Translations under genes and position numbers: made by a program
Part shown: piece after piece, positions 1 through 10,366 of the stretch
Position numbering within the stretch: position 1 is the stretch's first letter
Layout: every line of letters begins with the position of its first letter
Notes under the pieces: model-generated
Told to the model about the DNA's origin: nothing
Databases searched by the model: none
The model's input: only the letters and a program-made list of their open reading frames with translations
NCBI RefSeq assembly: GCF_004331285.1
Contig: NZ_SJOH01000002.1
Span: forward strand, 62,001 to 126,000
Length of the DNA: 64,000 bases
Direction: 5' to 3'
From: Acinetobacter sp. ANC 3781
Lineage (GTDB): Bacteria > Pseudomonadota > Gammaproteobacteria > Pseudomonadales > Moraxellaceae

Positions 1-544
1 ATGTTTATACCAAAAATAAGGCATAAGTTAATAACCTTTGAAGTGGCTTATACCACTTCAAAGGTTATAATAAACGATACTTTTAATAGATATAGAAGTT
101 TGAAATAATGTATTCAATCAAAATAACCACAAATTTTTTGGATTACTAGTTCAAACTAGTTGATCACTGCTTCTACTGATTTAGACTAATCTATTTCTCA
201 TTTTGAGCTCATCATATTAATCTCATAAAAATAAGTGGTTAGCTTTCTAGTTTTGGTTGAGATGGTGGCTGTTTAACAGAGCTTATAACTACTTAAATTC
301 CTATGCTTATTTTAGATTTCATTTACCCCAATTTACCCACCTATAAAAAAAGAGGATTTAGTGTTGGCCACAGTCTTTTTTTCATTTATAAGATTGCCTA
401 TTATTTCTGCAATCCATACTCGAATGAACAATTCTTGATACAAGTGTGCCACAGTATCTGTACCTTTAGCATTTGATATTCATTACTACTCATACTCGTA
501 TATTCTTTTATTAATATTGTAGAGTCTTCATACCTTGTGAGCCT
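1..544. other. Intergenic stretch at left edge, downstream of brxL
   Basis: No open frame with a ribosome binding site is seen here on either strand. The only clear structure is the inverted repeat at 31-68. The stretch is AT-rich and lies downstream of the BREX operon, so it may hold the operon's 3' untranslated region. No copy of the ssrA 3' end, which would mark the other island end, was found here. Confidence 0.6.
31..68. repeat. Perfect 16-bp inverted repeat (hairpin)
   Basis: The arms 31-46 and 53-68 are exact reverse complements around a 6-base loop. No T-run follows the stem on either strand, so it is not a classical intrinsic terminator. It could be a transcript-end stabiliser or a protein site. 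Confidence 0.6.
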
Positions 545-2605
545 TTATGAAGATAATTTTATGTAAGTCACTTCAAATGCCTTGCATGCACGATACTTTT
601 GGTTGCGGTTAGCAAGCTGAAATGCATCCCCCATATCGTACTGCTGAAAAATATCAAGTCCTCGATCTAAGGATATTTTCCAGCCAGTATTAGTAACTAT
701 ATATCTAGCATGCTGAGAACCTGAATTATCAAATGAATACGCAAATTTAATTCCTACTGTGAACATTTCATTCTGTATCTTGTCAAAAAATTCACGCTGT
801 TGATCACCCTTTAACTCATCCTCAACCGTTACAAGGCTAACAACGATTTCATCTTCTTCAGCTTTTAATTTGACAATAGTTTCTAGTAATTCCATCAAAT
901 TACGAGCTTGAAAAAATAGACGGATATAAGGATCTGTAATAGTAATGTGTTTCACACCTTTCAAGTAAGGTCCGAACAGTTCCTCATAGGAAACCCCTCG
1001 TTGATTTTCAACAATGGTTAGATGCCCTTCCTGAGGTAGTTTCTCATCTGTAACATTAGTTTCAGATGTTAAAGGAGCGGAAGCTAGTGTCGTTTCAACC
1101 TGCAAATCAGGCAGATCAGCATCATCACTTGAAACTGTTTTATGAAAGTAATTTGGGTATTCAAGCTCTTCAAGTGTAGCAACTGGCTTTTCTTTGCCTA
1201 CTTTGTCAAAATAAGCGAAATTTACATCCGTATAGGTGGTATCAATTCTGAATAGCTGGTCTTTAACGCGCTTCCTGCCTTCCATTGCGAATTTCAAAAT
1301 TTCTTCGATTTCAACTTCCGTTGCCCCTCCTTGAGGGAACAATATCTTCATCAACCCAGAGAACGTTTTGTTGATAGCATCCCGATCACGAGTTGATATA
1401 TTTGAAGAAAGGGTAAAATACTTTTTATATTGATCTGAATAATCTTGGTTACGAAGGTGACGTAAAATTTCAGCCAAGTAATCCACCACAAAGCCGTATC
1501 CATTTGAAAACATTTCGCCACGGATAATATCCACTTCCCAGCCAGGAATATAAAAGTGTAGACGATCAAGAAATGCCGAGTCGTAAAACTTCTCTGGCAA
1601 TGCATCAAACAAATCTGAATGTTTGAGCATATAAGGCAGACTGTGTTCGGTGTTACCTACAAATGCCATGGAGGCATCTGCACCCAAAGTTTCAACACCT
1701 CGAGAAAATGACTTGTTCGCCATGTAGTTCTTCATGATATCGACAAGTGCTTTATCGACCTTCTTCTGTTTCCCAGCAAATTCATCGAAAGCAACAGCGT
1801 CCCAATAACCTACCAAGCCAATTTTCCCCGAAGAGTTATTGACGAATAACTTAGGAACGCTTACCTCACCTCCAGAAAGCAGAATACCGTGGGGTGAAAA
1901 CTCCGAGTATATATGTGACTTACCTGTACCTTTAGGTCCCAACTCAATAAGATTGTAATTCCGCTCACAAAATGGAATAAGTCTGACTAATTGAGTGAGC
2001 TTGCTACGCTTGCCAAAATATTCAGGATTAAAACCTACACTCTGAATAAGTACATCAATCCATTCGTCTAATGTGAACTGACCACGTGCCTTAATATAAC
2101 TATCATAGTCGAAATGAGACATTTGGATAGGTTTTAATGTGCTGAGTATCCAAGGACTGGAATCTTTATCCTCCGTATGCTCATATTCAATATCAGCGAT
2201 AACCCATACACCTCCCACTAAGAGTTTGGGATGCTGCTTAACCGTTCCTGAATCAATTAATACTTTTTTAATACCAAGATTAGCAAACTGAGCTTCGTAG
2301 CAATCTTTTTTATCATTCAACTCTACACTTACTTTGTCGATGATCTTATGACGGCCTTTTTCTCGAATTGTTGAGCGAATCAAACCAGCTTCACTTCTAT
2401 GCACATAGTGCTTGGCCAAAATTTCTTTCACTGTTTGAATGCCGCTTTCAATACTGTCTTCGTCGTTTGTGGCGCAATATTGCCCCAGCAGGTATTCGAG
2501 AACATAGGAAGGAACAATGGCATTACCTTTTACGGTTTTAACCAAATCTTTACGTACCACCAAGCCAGCAAACACATCACATATTTTTTGGTTTAGGTCT
2601 GTCAT
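545..2605 (-). CDS. brxL: BREX protein BrxL, Lon-like AAA+ ATPase
   Basis: This 686-residue protein is the last gene of the BREX operon. It has the BrxL layout: an N-terminal DUF4357/BrxL domain, a P-loop GPKGTGKS at residues 223-230, a Walker B-like VAFDEF at about 273-278, and a Lon-protease-like C-terminal third. In the BREX family BrxL is a DNA-binding AAA+ hexamer needed for phage restriction but not for host methylation. The ATG is preceded by GAGGAAAGAC, a good ribosome binding site. A 52-bp gap separates it from pglZ, so it may be partly uncoupled. The C-terminal linker at about 490-540 is acidic and low in complexity. The call is firm; the absence of peptidase activity is inferred from the family. 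Confidence 0.95.
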   Translation of the reverse strand: MTDLNQKICDVFAGLVVRKDLVKTVKGNAIVPSYVLEYLLGQYCATNDEDSIESGIQTVKEILAKHYVHRSEAGLIRSTIREKGRHKIIDKVSVELNDKKDCYEAQFANLGIKKVLIDSGTVKQHPKLLVGGVWVIADIEYEHTEDKDSSPWILSTLKPIQMSHFDYDSYIKARGQFTLDEWIDVLIQSVGFNPEYFGKRSKLTQLVRLIPFCERNYNLIELGPKGTGKSHIYSEFSPHGILLSGGEVSVPKLFVNNSSGKIGLVGYWDAVAFDEFAGKQKKVDKALVDIMKNYMANKSFSRGVETLGADASMAFVGNTEHSLPYMLKHSDLFDALPEKFYDSAFLDRLHFYIPGWEVDIIRGEMFSNGYGFVVDYLAEILRHLRNQDYSDQYKKYFTLSSNISTRDRDAINKTFSGLMKILFPQGGATEVEIEEILKFAMEGRKRVKDQLFRIDTTYTDVNFAYFDKVGKEKPVATLEELEYPNYFHKTVSSDDADLPDLQVETTLASAPLTSETNVTDEKLPQEGHLTIVENQRGVSYEELFGPYLKGVKHITITDPYIRLFFQARNLMELLETIVKLKAEEDEIVVSLVTVEDELKGDQQREFFDKIQNEMFTVGIKFAYSFDNSGSQHARYIVTNTGWKISLDRGLDIFQQYDMGDAFQLANRNQKYRACKAFEVTYIKLSS

Positions 2606-2657
2606 TGTCTTTCCTCAAAAGTTCCGGCTTTTGTTTGTGTAGCTATGCGATTGCTAT

Positions 2658-5210
2658 TTAAAAATCAAAGTCACTCGTAAATGAACGCCGAATGGTGTAA
2701 CGAAGCTCTTTGTATTTTCGATATTGATTTGAACCATCCTCGGGCTCTTCAAGCTTTAATAACACTTCTTGATTATTTGCAGCATCAGCTTCTTGCGTAA
2801 GTAGGAACCTCAGTTTCAATTCACGCTCACGAGGATTCTCCGAAGTTAAATCAAGTAATACATCATGCCTTTCAGATATAAGCGTACCGTTCTGTGTATA
2901 AATACCTACTCTTAACTGTCTAGGGCGAATTTTATCTGTAACAGGCTCAGCTTGATATAAAGTGACTGAAAGTTGGCCAGAGGTAATGATATTTGTACCA
3001 CCACGTAATATATCCACGTCAACATAAGTCAGATCACTCTGACGCTTTTTGTTAATAGATATGATAGGAATTATCACCTCTTGTAGTGAAGCCCCTCCGT
3101 GTACAAATCGGCTACCTGAACCACTTAAACGCAGTCGTTGAGCCCCTTTCGGTATGACCGCGTGTACATCACCGGACAACCCTAGTTGTTCAACAGTAAA
3201 TGCCTTTAAGGATTGTCCACAGCTCAATCTTTTACCCAATACAAAACGTCTGTCGTTATAAAGTACTTCACCTTTGACATCATTTGCCAAAAAGTCACTT
3301 TCCTCTAATGGTTTGTTTTGATAAATAAAGCCATGGTCTGCAGTTATCAGCAGGTTATTGACGTTGGCATTTGCAAGCTTTTTGATCAACTTCATTAAAT
3401 CGTCAAACGTCTTTTCTACAGCCTCAAATGCCTCACCTTCAGACTGCATTTTGTCACCAGTATGATCGATGCGATTGTGATAGATATAAACCACATCGTG
3501 CGCTTTAATTAATTCACGATTTTCAGAAATCGTCATCTCCAGCACCTGTTTAGCCTGAATCGTACAAGCACGCTCACCTAACGCCGATTTAAGCACCTTA
3601 TCTCGATTTTCTGTGCCCTGTGTAGAATGAATACCTATGTTCACTGTCCCCGTCTTGTTATCAACGATATTCAGTAAGGTATCACTTTGTGGTAAAAGCG
3701 AGGCCATACCAAGTTGCGTATAGCTTGGTAATGAGGAAAGCGCATGGTCTAACTTGGCTTGGTAACGATCTTCCTGACGTATTCTACCCACCATCTCTTC
3801 ACCCGCCTCATAGCGGAAGGCATCTGAGATAATCACACAAATTTTGTTGTTCTTATCCAAGTAAGGTTTCACCCACTTATAAAAGAATTGGTTTTGAGGT
3901 GTTACATCTGGCACTTGCCACTTCGACATAGCATCAACATGGGATTGCCAAGCATTATTTAGCGGCAGCAAGTAGCGATTGGTATAAAGGTTTTCAATCT
4001 TTTCACTAAGTGAATTAAGCAAGGTATTTTGTGAAGACTCTTTCAAGCAGTAGATATACTGACGATAAAGCTGATCTAATTTATACCAGTGGCTCACATA
4101 GCCCTGAACAGCTTCACTCGATGTTGCCATATTGAGCTGAATAACATCCAATAACGTAAGGAATTGGCTAGCAATATCCACTGCCTCATAAAGATATTTA
4201 AAATCGCTAAACCAGTGGCTTTGACGTCTATCCCGACACCATAAAGTAACCTCACCCTCGGATAAGGTACGATGCTCAACTGCTTTCACCAGTTCATAGA
4301 TGACTTTCTTATCAATCAGGCGGAAGTAATCGAGCTCGATTACTTCCTTCAAATTACGCTTATTTAGATCTTCTTCAATCGAGAGTAATTCAGCATATTC
4401 ATCCGATAGTTTCTCGAAAACTTCCTGATGTGTACGACTGTCTTTCCATCGTTTAAAAAAGACTAATGCATCACTTGATAGATGAATACCATCACCATTA
4501 AGTGGAGAATTTACCCCCATGGAATAACATGACTTAAACAACTCAATCGCAAAGTCTTTTATCGTAGGTTGTTCGCTGTTATATCCATAAAATCGTTCAA
4601 CCTGTTGCCAAAAAAAATCATCCAGCTTACAACGTTGAATCAACTTAAACTGTTCCTGCTTTGGATTCACTAATTCAGCTAATAAAGCCTCTAATATCAC
4701 ATCAATGCGTGCATCAGCTAATTGAGTAGCCCCAACACAAACAGCTAGCATTTTTAACCGTACTTTGCTCAAGGTATCTTCATTACTTAGCAGTTTCTTA
4801 AGCGTAGTTTTGCGTTTTTCCGCTTGCACCTTAGCTTTAGAGGTATCGAAGAAAGCTGTATGCTTTTCGATAATTTCAGTGAATTCATTAGGTAACTCTA
4901 ATTCGCTTAACCAAATCGCTACCTGATCAGTTCTGAATGTAGTATTCGCTAATTCAATATCTAACAGCCAGTTTTGCAAAGATTCTGGCTGTTTGTCTGC
5001 CTTATAAAGTAAGAATGACTGTTTTGGAGCCTCACGTAACAATTTATGCTTAATGCCAAATTCGTTATTTTGAATTTCTAGCTTTTCTACACCTTCGATA
5101 GACAGACCCTCAAAAGCATCACGCAATTCTTGCTTATCGTCGTACCAGAATACGATACGATGTTTTTGAAAGAGTCGGCTAAGCGCCTGCTGAATACGGT
5201 TTACAGTCAT
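2658..5210 (-). CDS. pglZ: BREX-1 alkaline phosphatase superfamily protein PglZ
   Basis: This 850-residue protein is a PglZ of the BREX type 1 (type A) form. The alkaline-phosphatase-fold metal ligands are visible as ISDAFRYE with Asp463, the central NRIDHTGD, and ITADHGF with Asp625-His626. The N-terminal 450 residues are helical and PglZ-specific. In BREX, PglZ is a core component that works with PglX for methylation and exclusion; its substrate is not known. The gene starts 4 bp after the pglX stop, so translation is probably coupled. The length and motifs are normal, with no break. Confidence 0.95.
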   Translation of the reverse strand: MTVNRIQQALSRLFQKHRIVFWYDDKQELRDAFEGLSIEGVEKLEIQNNEFGIKHKLLREAPKQSFLLYKADKQPESLQNWLLDIELANTTFRTDQVAIWLSELELPNEFTEIIEKHTAFFDTSKAKVQAEKRKTTLKKLLSNEDTLSKVRLKMLAVCVGATQLADARIDVILEALLAELVNPKQEQFKLIQRCKLDDFFWQQVERFYGYNSEQPTIKDFAIELFKSCYSMGVNSPLNGDGIHLSSDALVFFKRWKDSRTHQEVFEKLSDEYAELLSIEEDLNKRNLKEVIELDYFRLIDKKVIYELVKAVEHRTLSEGEVTLWCRDRRQSHWFSDFKYLYEAVDIASQFLTLLDVIQLNMATSSEAVQGYVSHWYKLDQLYRQYIYCLKESSQNTLLNSLSEKIENLYTNRYLLPLNNAWQSHVDAMSKWQVPDVTPQNQFFYKWVKPYLDKNNKICVIISDAFRYEAGEEMVGRIRQEDRYQAKLDHALSSLPSYTQLGMASLLPQSDTLLNIVDNKTGTVNIGIHSTQGTENRDKVLKSALGERACTIQAKQVLEMTISENRELIKAHDVVYIYHNRIDHTGDKMQSEGEAFEAVEKTFDDLMKLIKKLANANVNNLLITADHGFIYQNKPLEESDFLANDVKGEVLYNDRRFVLGKRLSCGQSLKAFTVEQLGLSGDVHAVIPKGAQRLRLSGSGSRFVHGGASLQEVIIPIISINKKRQSDLTYVDVDILRGGTNIITSGQLSVTLYQAEPVTDKIRPRQLRVGIYTQNGTLISERHDVLLDLTSENPRERELKLRFLLTQEADAANNQEVLLKLEEPEDGSNQYRKYKELRYTIRRSFTSDFDF

Positions 5211-5214
5211 GTGA

Positions 5215-8200
5215 TTAACTTAATCCTGTGATATTTTTAAGCGCTTTACCAAATTCCGGATAGTTAGCTTTTACCCCATTATCCAAATCAATCTCTATTT
5301 TCTGACCTGCTAATGGGTAAAGAATATCTCGCTCATAGTCATTCACTTCATCCAAAGCTTTATTTATCTTAGCGATTTTCTTAAGTGCATCAGTTTTATC
5401 TTTCTGGCTAGCCGAAGCACTTATCTCTATCTGTTCATAGCTCTCTTTACGTGCTTGTAACTTGGTACGGAATTCGCGTAGATAATCATTCAATACAATA
5501 CTTACAGTATCTGAGCGGTAGCGGTGCATATAGATTAAAGCATTGAATGTACCCTTAGGGCTTGAGAACAACCAGTAGATTGGGCGCTTTTGATAGCGTT
5601 TTACATGTTCAGCGTAGAAATCTTTAACAAAGTATTTTTTGATATCTTTGCCAAGAGCTTCTTCTACAAAAGCTAAGTTCTCAGTAAAATGATCCTCACC
5701 AAAAGTGACTTTAAGAAAATCTTTAAAACGTTCACTAATATCATCTTCGAACCAGTCACCTTCAAAATCAATAATAGGTATAACGTTATCATCTTCTGGC
5801 ATAAAAGAGGGCTGTGATATTTTTGAAAGGTACTCACCAAGAGTATCACCTTGGCTAGCTAAAATTAAGCCTCCTTTATCAACAGAATATCGTCCAAACA
5901 TGCATCCTACTGCATAACTGATATACTCGGCTACAGTATCTGCACGAAGACGGTTTTCTCTATCTTCCTCGTTACCTTTTACTCCATATCGATAGGCTGG
6001 ATTGCAGGTAAGCGTAATATCTTCGATTGAAACATTGGGTATCAACTCACTCCCTAGACTATAAGCATCAATGAAAATACGGTTATTTTCTTCTTCTAGC
6101 CTTTGCATATCATCAGACATACCTTTCCAGTAAGCGCGTAGTTTTATATAACTGTCTTGTAATTTTTTACTGTGATGAACAGGTAAAAGTATCGGGTTTA
6201 TAGTGAAGTCCCAAGAGGTTTCAAAAGCATCCCAATCAGATTTAGAAAGCTGAACTAATTTTTGACTATTGACCCTCACTTTATCATTTAAAATAATACT
6301 GTCCGACAAAGGCAAACTTGAAATTGTTCCTGGAAGAAAGTTTAACGTTGGATTAATTGCTGCCATCATGCCGGTAGGCACACATGAATTTAAGAATCCT
6401 ATACAAACATCAGAAAATTCATCCTTTTTCATAAAAGCATTTGCTGAGGCATCATTGAATAAAAAACCATGAGGTTGCAGACGTGCAGAAAACTTTCCAG
6501 ATGATAGTTTCGTCCAAGTCACAGCAGGCTTAAAGATCTTATCTAAATTAAAATTATGGGCGAGCAATCTTGTTCCAGAAGAATGCATCCGTGTTTGTAA
6601 TTCATAACCATCTTTACTCCAGTCTAGAACTGTTTCATTATTTCCGTACCACTTTCGGTATTCTCCACCTTTAGACTGAGGGAACCATTTTAGACCAGAT
6701 TTTTTGGCCTCAGTACGTTCCAAGCCTACCCCCATTCTTGACCATGAAATCTCTGACCAATTTCTAATATACTTCTCATTATCTCCAGTTATTAGGCCAA
6801 TTCTCGTATCAACCTCAGAAGATAATGATTTAAATGTACGAAAGTTTTTAATAATTCTTTCAGAAAGCCAATATGCGATTGGAGAACCTGGTATGTATTT
6901 AAAATCTTTTGATTCCTTCCGACACAGCCTCTCATTTTGTGGAGGAAATTCAATTGGAGTACCTTGTTCATCAGTTTCAAAATACCTTACACAGCAATAG
7001 TCTCCCAATGCATCTGACTTAGAAGCATTTTCCAAAACAAATGCTGTAGTACCGAAATTGATACCCATGCTAGTGCCACCTTTTCCTAAATATGGCATAT
7101 GGGTCATGCATTTTATATTACTTTCGCTTACAACTTTTTCCCTTAATTTAACGAAAGATGAAAGAAACATCCAACTTTCCATCGTGACCATGGAAATATA
7201 ACCAAATTTTGGGACAAACTGGTAAGCTCGATCCATGAATGCTGCATACAAATCAGCTTTAGCATTTGGATAGTTTTTTTTAACCCAAGTACTAAGCAAT
7301 TCATTCATTCCCATTCCTCCCATATATGGAGGATTTGCAACAACCACATGATATTTTTGTTCAAGGTAATTAGCTTGATCTATAACTTGCAATACTCGCT
7401 GGTGAGTTTCAGCCAAAAATAACTGCCCAGAAACATCCTTAGCTTCCAAGACCGACAGCACATCTGCTGCATTTTTTAATGTAGGCTGAATCAAGGAACC
7501 AAAATTATCAGCCTCTCCAAATTCTTTTAATGTAGCTCGTAAGTCTTGAGTAAATAAATCTCGACCTACAAAATCAAAATATTCATTAAGTTCATTATCG
7601 TTAAATGCAATGTTTTCTAATCGACAAATATTTGGCTTAATAGGATTTCGGAAAAAACGACGACGATTATTGCCCTCAGTATTTGGATCGCCTTTAATCG
7701 CTTTCATTGAAAGCGCAAATGCTGCTAATTCAGCGGCACGTTCATCAATCTCAATGCCATATAGATTTTTAGTAAGGATTAATTCTGGAATATCAACAGG
7801 ATCATATTCAGCATCTAGATAGATAGCATAAAGCAAGTCGTAAGCATAAGTTAGCATGTGCCCTGAGCCACACGCTGGATCACAGATTTTAATCTCTTCT
7901 GGACTACGGATCCTCAGAAAGTCAGTCTCTTGTTCAACAGGTTTGATGTAATAATACATTTGTTCAATCACTTTTGAACTTGGATTATTTAGCATCCATA
8001 AACGACCCAATGAATTTTCCACTAAGTAACGCACAATCCAATGTGGTGTGAACAGCTGTGTAGCAGCTGGGATATTCTCAGGTGTAATCTTTTTGTTTTT
8101 CTTTAAGCCTTCAAAAACTTGATCTTTCTTCTCTGAAATATAAAACTGGTAAAGCCAACCAATACATTCTACAGAATCACAAGCTTCGGGTGTCATTGCT

Positions 8201-8751
8201 TCACGAGTATAAGCAAGAATCGAGTTACCTGATAACAAATCATCAGGCATCAATAATTCCATATAATCTTCAATACGCTCAAAAAGGTATGGCATGATAC
8301 GATAGTATTCGTTACACACTGCCACTATGAGCAAACGATAAGCTTCTGACTGGCCATCTCGACTTTTGATTGAGCCGTTCAACAAACCAAATATTTTTTC
8401 TCTGATCTTATCATTTACAACACTATCATCGATATGACCTGCTTTGGCTTCTGCAAGAATTTCTGGCTGGAACTGTCCATCTAATGGTGAAAGCACCATA
8501 ATACGATTGTATTGGTTCACATCCATAAAACGTAGAGCACAGAAGCGATTAAACCAAGTATACGCAGCTTGCTCAATAAGTTGTTCTTTGCCCTTTTGTT
8601 TTAATTCACTCTCAAGCTTAGTGACTACATTTGGTAGTTCACGACGCTCCGAACTTTCATCTTTAAGTACTTGTGCAAGCTTACTACCCACCTGTTCAAT
8701 CAAGCTACGGCGTGCGTATTGGGCGAATTTTTTGAGTTTTGCAGTTTCCAT
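5215..8751 (-). CDS. pglX: BREX-1 adenine-specific DNA methyltransferase PglX
   Basis: This 1178-residue N6-adenine methyltransferase marks host DNA in BREX type 1. The SAM-binding motif DPACGSG is at 291-297 and the catalytic NPPY is at 473-476, in the order typical of gamma-class amino methyltransferases. The long C-terminal part should hold the target-recognition region. In known BREX-1 systems PglX methylates one strand of an asymmetric six-base site; this site cannot be read from sequence. The stop of the upstream nuclease-like gene overlaps the start by one base. No frameshift is present, although pglX is often phase-variable in other hosts; I saw no long homopolymer tract in the gene. 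Confidence 0.95.
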   Translation of the reverse strand: METAKLKKFAQYARRSLIEQVGSKLAQVLKDESSERRELPNVVTKLESELKQKGKEQLIEQAAYTWFNRFCALRFMDVNQYNRIMVLSPLDGQFQPEILAEAKAGHIDDSVVNDKIREKIFGLLNGSIKSRDGQSEAYRLLIVAVCNEYYRIMPYLFERIEDYMELLMPDDLLSGNSILAYTREAMTPEACDSVECIGWLYQFYISEKKDQVFEGLKKNKKITPENIPAATQLFTPHWIVRYLVENSLGRLWMLNNPSSKVIEQMYYYIKPVEQETDFLRIRSPEEIKICDPACGSGHMLTYAYDLLYAIYLDAEYDPVDIPELILTKNLYGIEIDERAAELAAFALSMKAIKGDPNTEGNNRRRFFRNPIKPNICRLENIAFNDNELNEYFDFVGRDLFTQDLRATLKEFGEADNFGSLIQPTLKNAADVLSVLEAKDVSGQLFLAETHQRVLQVIDQANYLEQKYHVVVANPPYMGGMGMNELLSTWVKKNYPNAKADLYAAFMDRAYQFVPKFGYISMVTMESWMFLSSFVKLREKVVSESNIKCMTHMPYLGKGGTSMGINFGTTAFVLENASKSDALGDYCCVRYFETDEQGTPIEFPPQNERLCRKESKDFKYIPGSPIAYWLSERIIKNFRTFKSLSSEVDTRIGLITGDNEKYIRNWSEISWSRMGVGLERTEAKKSGLKWFPQSKGGEYRKWYGNNETVLDWSKDGYELQTRMHSSGTRLLAHNFNLDKIFKPAVTWTKLSSGKFSARLQPHGFLFNDASANAFMKKDEFSDVCIGFLNSCVPTGMMAAINPTLNFLPGTISSLPLSDSIILNDKVRVNSQKLVQLSKSDWDAFETSWDFTINPILLPVHHSKKLQDSYIKLRAYWKGMSDDMQRLEEENNRIFIDAYSLGSELIPNVSIEDITLTCNPAYRYGVKGNEEDRENRLRADTVAEYISYAVGCMFGRYSVDKGGLILASQGDTLGEYLSKISQPSFMPEDDNVIPIIDFEGDWFEDDISERFKDFLKVTFGEDHFTENLAFVEEALGKDIKKYFVKDFYAEHVKRYQKRPIYWLFSSPKGTFNALIYMHRYRSDTVSIVLNDYLREFRTKLQARKESYEQIEISASASQKDKTDALKKIAKINKALDEVNDYERDILYPLAGQKIEIDLDNGVKANYPEFGKALKNITGLS

Positions 8752-9263
8752 TAAGCCACACCTTCACTAATTCGACGCACTGATTGTTCGCCAAATATTT
8801 TCTTAAACTGTTCAATATTTAAAATCAGACAACTTTTTGCCATTACCGCACCCCACTCTTTGTGAGATATAGGAATCGCCTTTTTCAAAGCATCATTTCT
8901 AGCCATCAATAATGCTGGATCCATACTTTTCATTGAAAATAACACAATGTAATGCAATTCTTTTTGAGCCGAATTACAAAGCGTTTTAAACAACAAGCTA
9001 TCTCGATATTTTCCCGCTAAATCATGAACCAAATTTCCATTCAGAAATTTGTCTCTGTTCTCTGCGAGATTTTGACTAGCTTTAGGATGATCTGGATCTT
9101 TTATTTCAATGAAAAAACACTGATTTCCTTTTTCTGCTATGAAATCAACTCTCTTCATTTGATGACCAGCATGTCTCGTATCACAATCAAAGTTTTCACC
9201 AAGATCAGCCCAAGAAAAATCAAACTCTAAGTCATCCTCTACAAACTTTGTCATAAATTTCAA
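8751..9263 (-). CDS. PD-(D/E)XK nuclease-like protein inside the BREX operon
   Basis: This 170-residue protein is not a BREX core component. The segment from Asp40 through FIEIKD (Glu53, Lys55) fits the D-Xn-E-X-K active site of the PD-(D/E)XK nuclease fold, with strand-like residues before and after. The start ATG overlaps the stop of the ATPase gene by 4 bp and its own stop overlaps the pglX start by 1 bp, so it is translated as part of the operon. I infer that it is the nuclease partner of the upstream ATPase. A non-catalytic or RNA-targeting role is possible, as the fold is widely reused. I do not recognise a named family. Confidence 0.65.
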   Translation of the reverse strand: MKFMTKFVEDDLEFDFSWADLGENFDCDTRHAGHQMKRVDFIAEKGNQCFFIEIKDPDHPKASQNLAENRDKFLNGNLVHDLAGKYRDSLLFKTLCNSAQKELHYIVLFSMKSMDPALLMARNDALKKAIPISHKEWGAVMAKSCLILNIEQFKKIFGEQSVRRISEGVA

Positions 9264-10366
9264 CCCAAAGCTTTTGTTATTTCTTCGTCGTATAGCTCAC
9301 CATACGTTTCTGCAATCGCATTCTTAGACAACATGTTGTAATCATTTTCTGATTCACTTCTAATCACTTTATTTTCATCACGATAAAGTGCGTGATACAT
9401 AATATGATCGCTTTTACTAGAATCAACTAACAAGTCAAACCACTTCAAAAGAACGTAATTGTGAGTCGCTACAATTATTTGTTGCCCATTGCGAGAAAGC
9501 ACCAATAAACACTCAACCAACATCCGCATTAGGCTTGGATTCATATTTGATTCTGGTTCGTCCCACAATATGGTACTAACGCCTGACTGAGTGAGTGTCC
9601 CATTTTCGAGTAAGCGCTGAAGCAATCCAATTTTTCTATAGCCCTCTGCCGTCATCATGACTGAAGTTTCTGTACCCTCGGTTTTTTCAAATTTAAGCTC
9701 GGTATAGTCGTTATAAATCTGTGCCTGCTGAGCTTTAGAACCGCCTGGAAGTTTCTTCTCCCGATAGCTTCCAGCCACAAAATATTGCTCAGATCCATCT
9801 ATGATATATCTCCCGCCCAATGCCTTTGATAACTTAGGAGCAAGTGTAGAAGCTCGTGGGTCACTATTTAAAATCTTTTCGGCTTCTTCTGAGGGAGCTT
9901 TTAAAACTAATTCGCACAAGTCAATCACTGATTTATCAAATAATGCACTTAAGCTTTCTTTGCTCGTCTTTCCACTGTTGATCGCTGGAAGTAATGAAAG
10001 TATTTCTTTAGTTGGTATAAGCAAACACGGAACACTGGCGTCAGATAATACCTCACTAAATTGGCTTTTTGATTTTGCTGAAAAAACTATCTTTGATTGT
10101 CTATCACTTGCATCTTTAACTGATAATAAGGCATCCTCGGAACTGGAACGGTGATGCAATGAGCCAAGTGATTCTTTGTGAGGTTTAAATAAGTCAAATA
10201 AGTTCTCACTTTTCAACATATCATTTCGTGATAGCGCATAAATACTCTTTAGTATTTGCGTTTTTCCACAACTATTTTCACCAATAATTACATTAATTTT
10301 TGGCGAGAAGTTTAACTTAAGTTCTTTGAAGGCAGCAAAATTATAAAGTTGTAACTCACTAATCAT
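9260..10366 (-). CDS. AAA/ABC-type (OLD-like) ATPase inside the BREX operon
   Basis: This 368-residue ATPase belongs to the RecF/SMC-like AAA_15/AAA_21 group. It has Walker A GENSCGKT at residues 29-36, a signature and Walker B region ending in WDEPESN near 268-273, and the switch histidine in ATHNY near 298. No TOPRIM domain follows, unlike OLD or GajA, so the effector is probably the adjoining nuclease-like protein. Its start overlaps the brxC stop by 4 bp and its end overlaps the nuclease start by 4 bp. ATPase/effector pairs of this build include Septu, PARIS and Gabija. Which family it is closest to cannot be settled by reading. Confidence 0.8.
   Translation of the reverse strand: MISELQLYNFAAFKELKLNFSPKINVIIGENSCGKTQILKSIYALSRNDMLKSENLFDLFKPHKESLGSLHHRSSSEDALLSVKDASDRQSKIVFSAKSKSQFSEVLSDASVPCLLIPTKEILSLLPAINSGKTSKESLSALFDKSVIDLCELVLKAPSEEAEKILNSDPRASTLAPKLSKALGGRYIIDGSEQYFVAGSYREKKLPGGSKAQQAQIYNDYTELKFEKTEGTETSVMMTAEGYRKIGLLQRLLENGTLTQSGVSTILWDEPESNMNPSLMRMLVECLLVLSRNGQQIIVATHNYVLLKWFDLLVDSSKSDHIMYHALYRDENKVIRSESENDYNMLSKNAIAETYGELYDEEITKALG

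Noticed and set aside
8444..8770. Plus-strand frame opposite the pglX start
   Set aside because: Shadow of pglX; no ribosome site or family.
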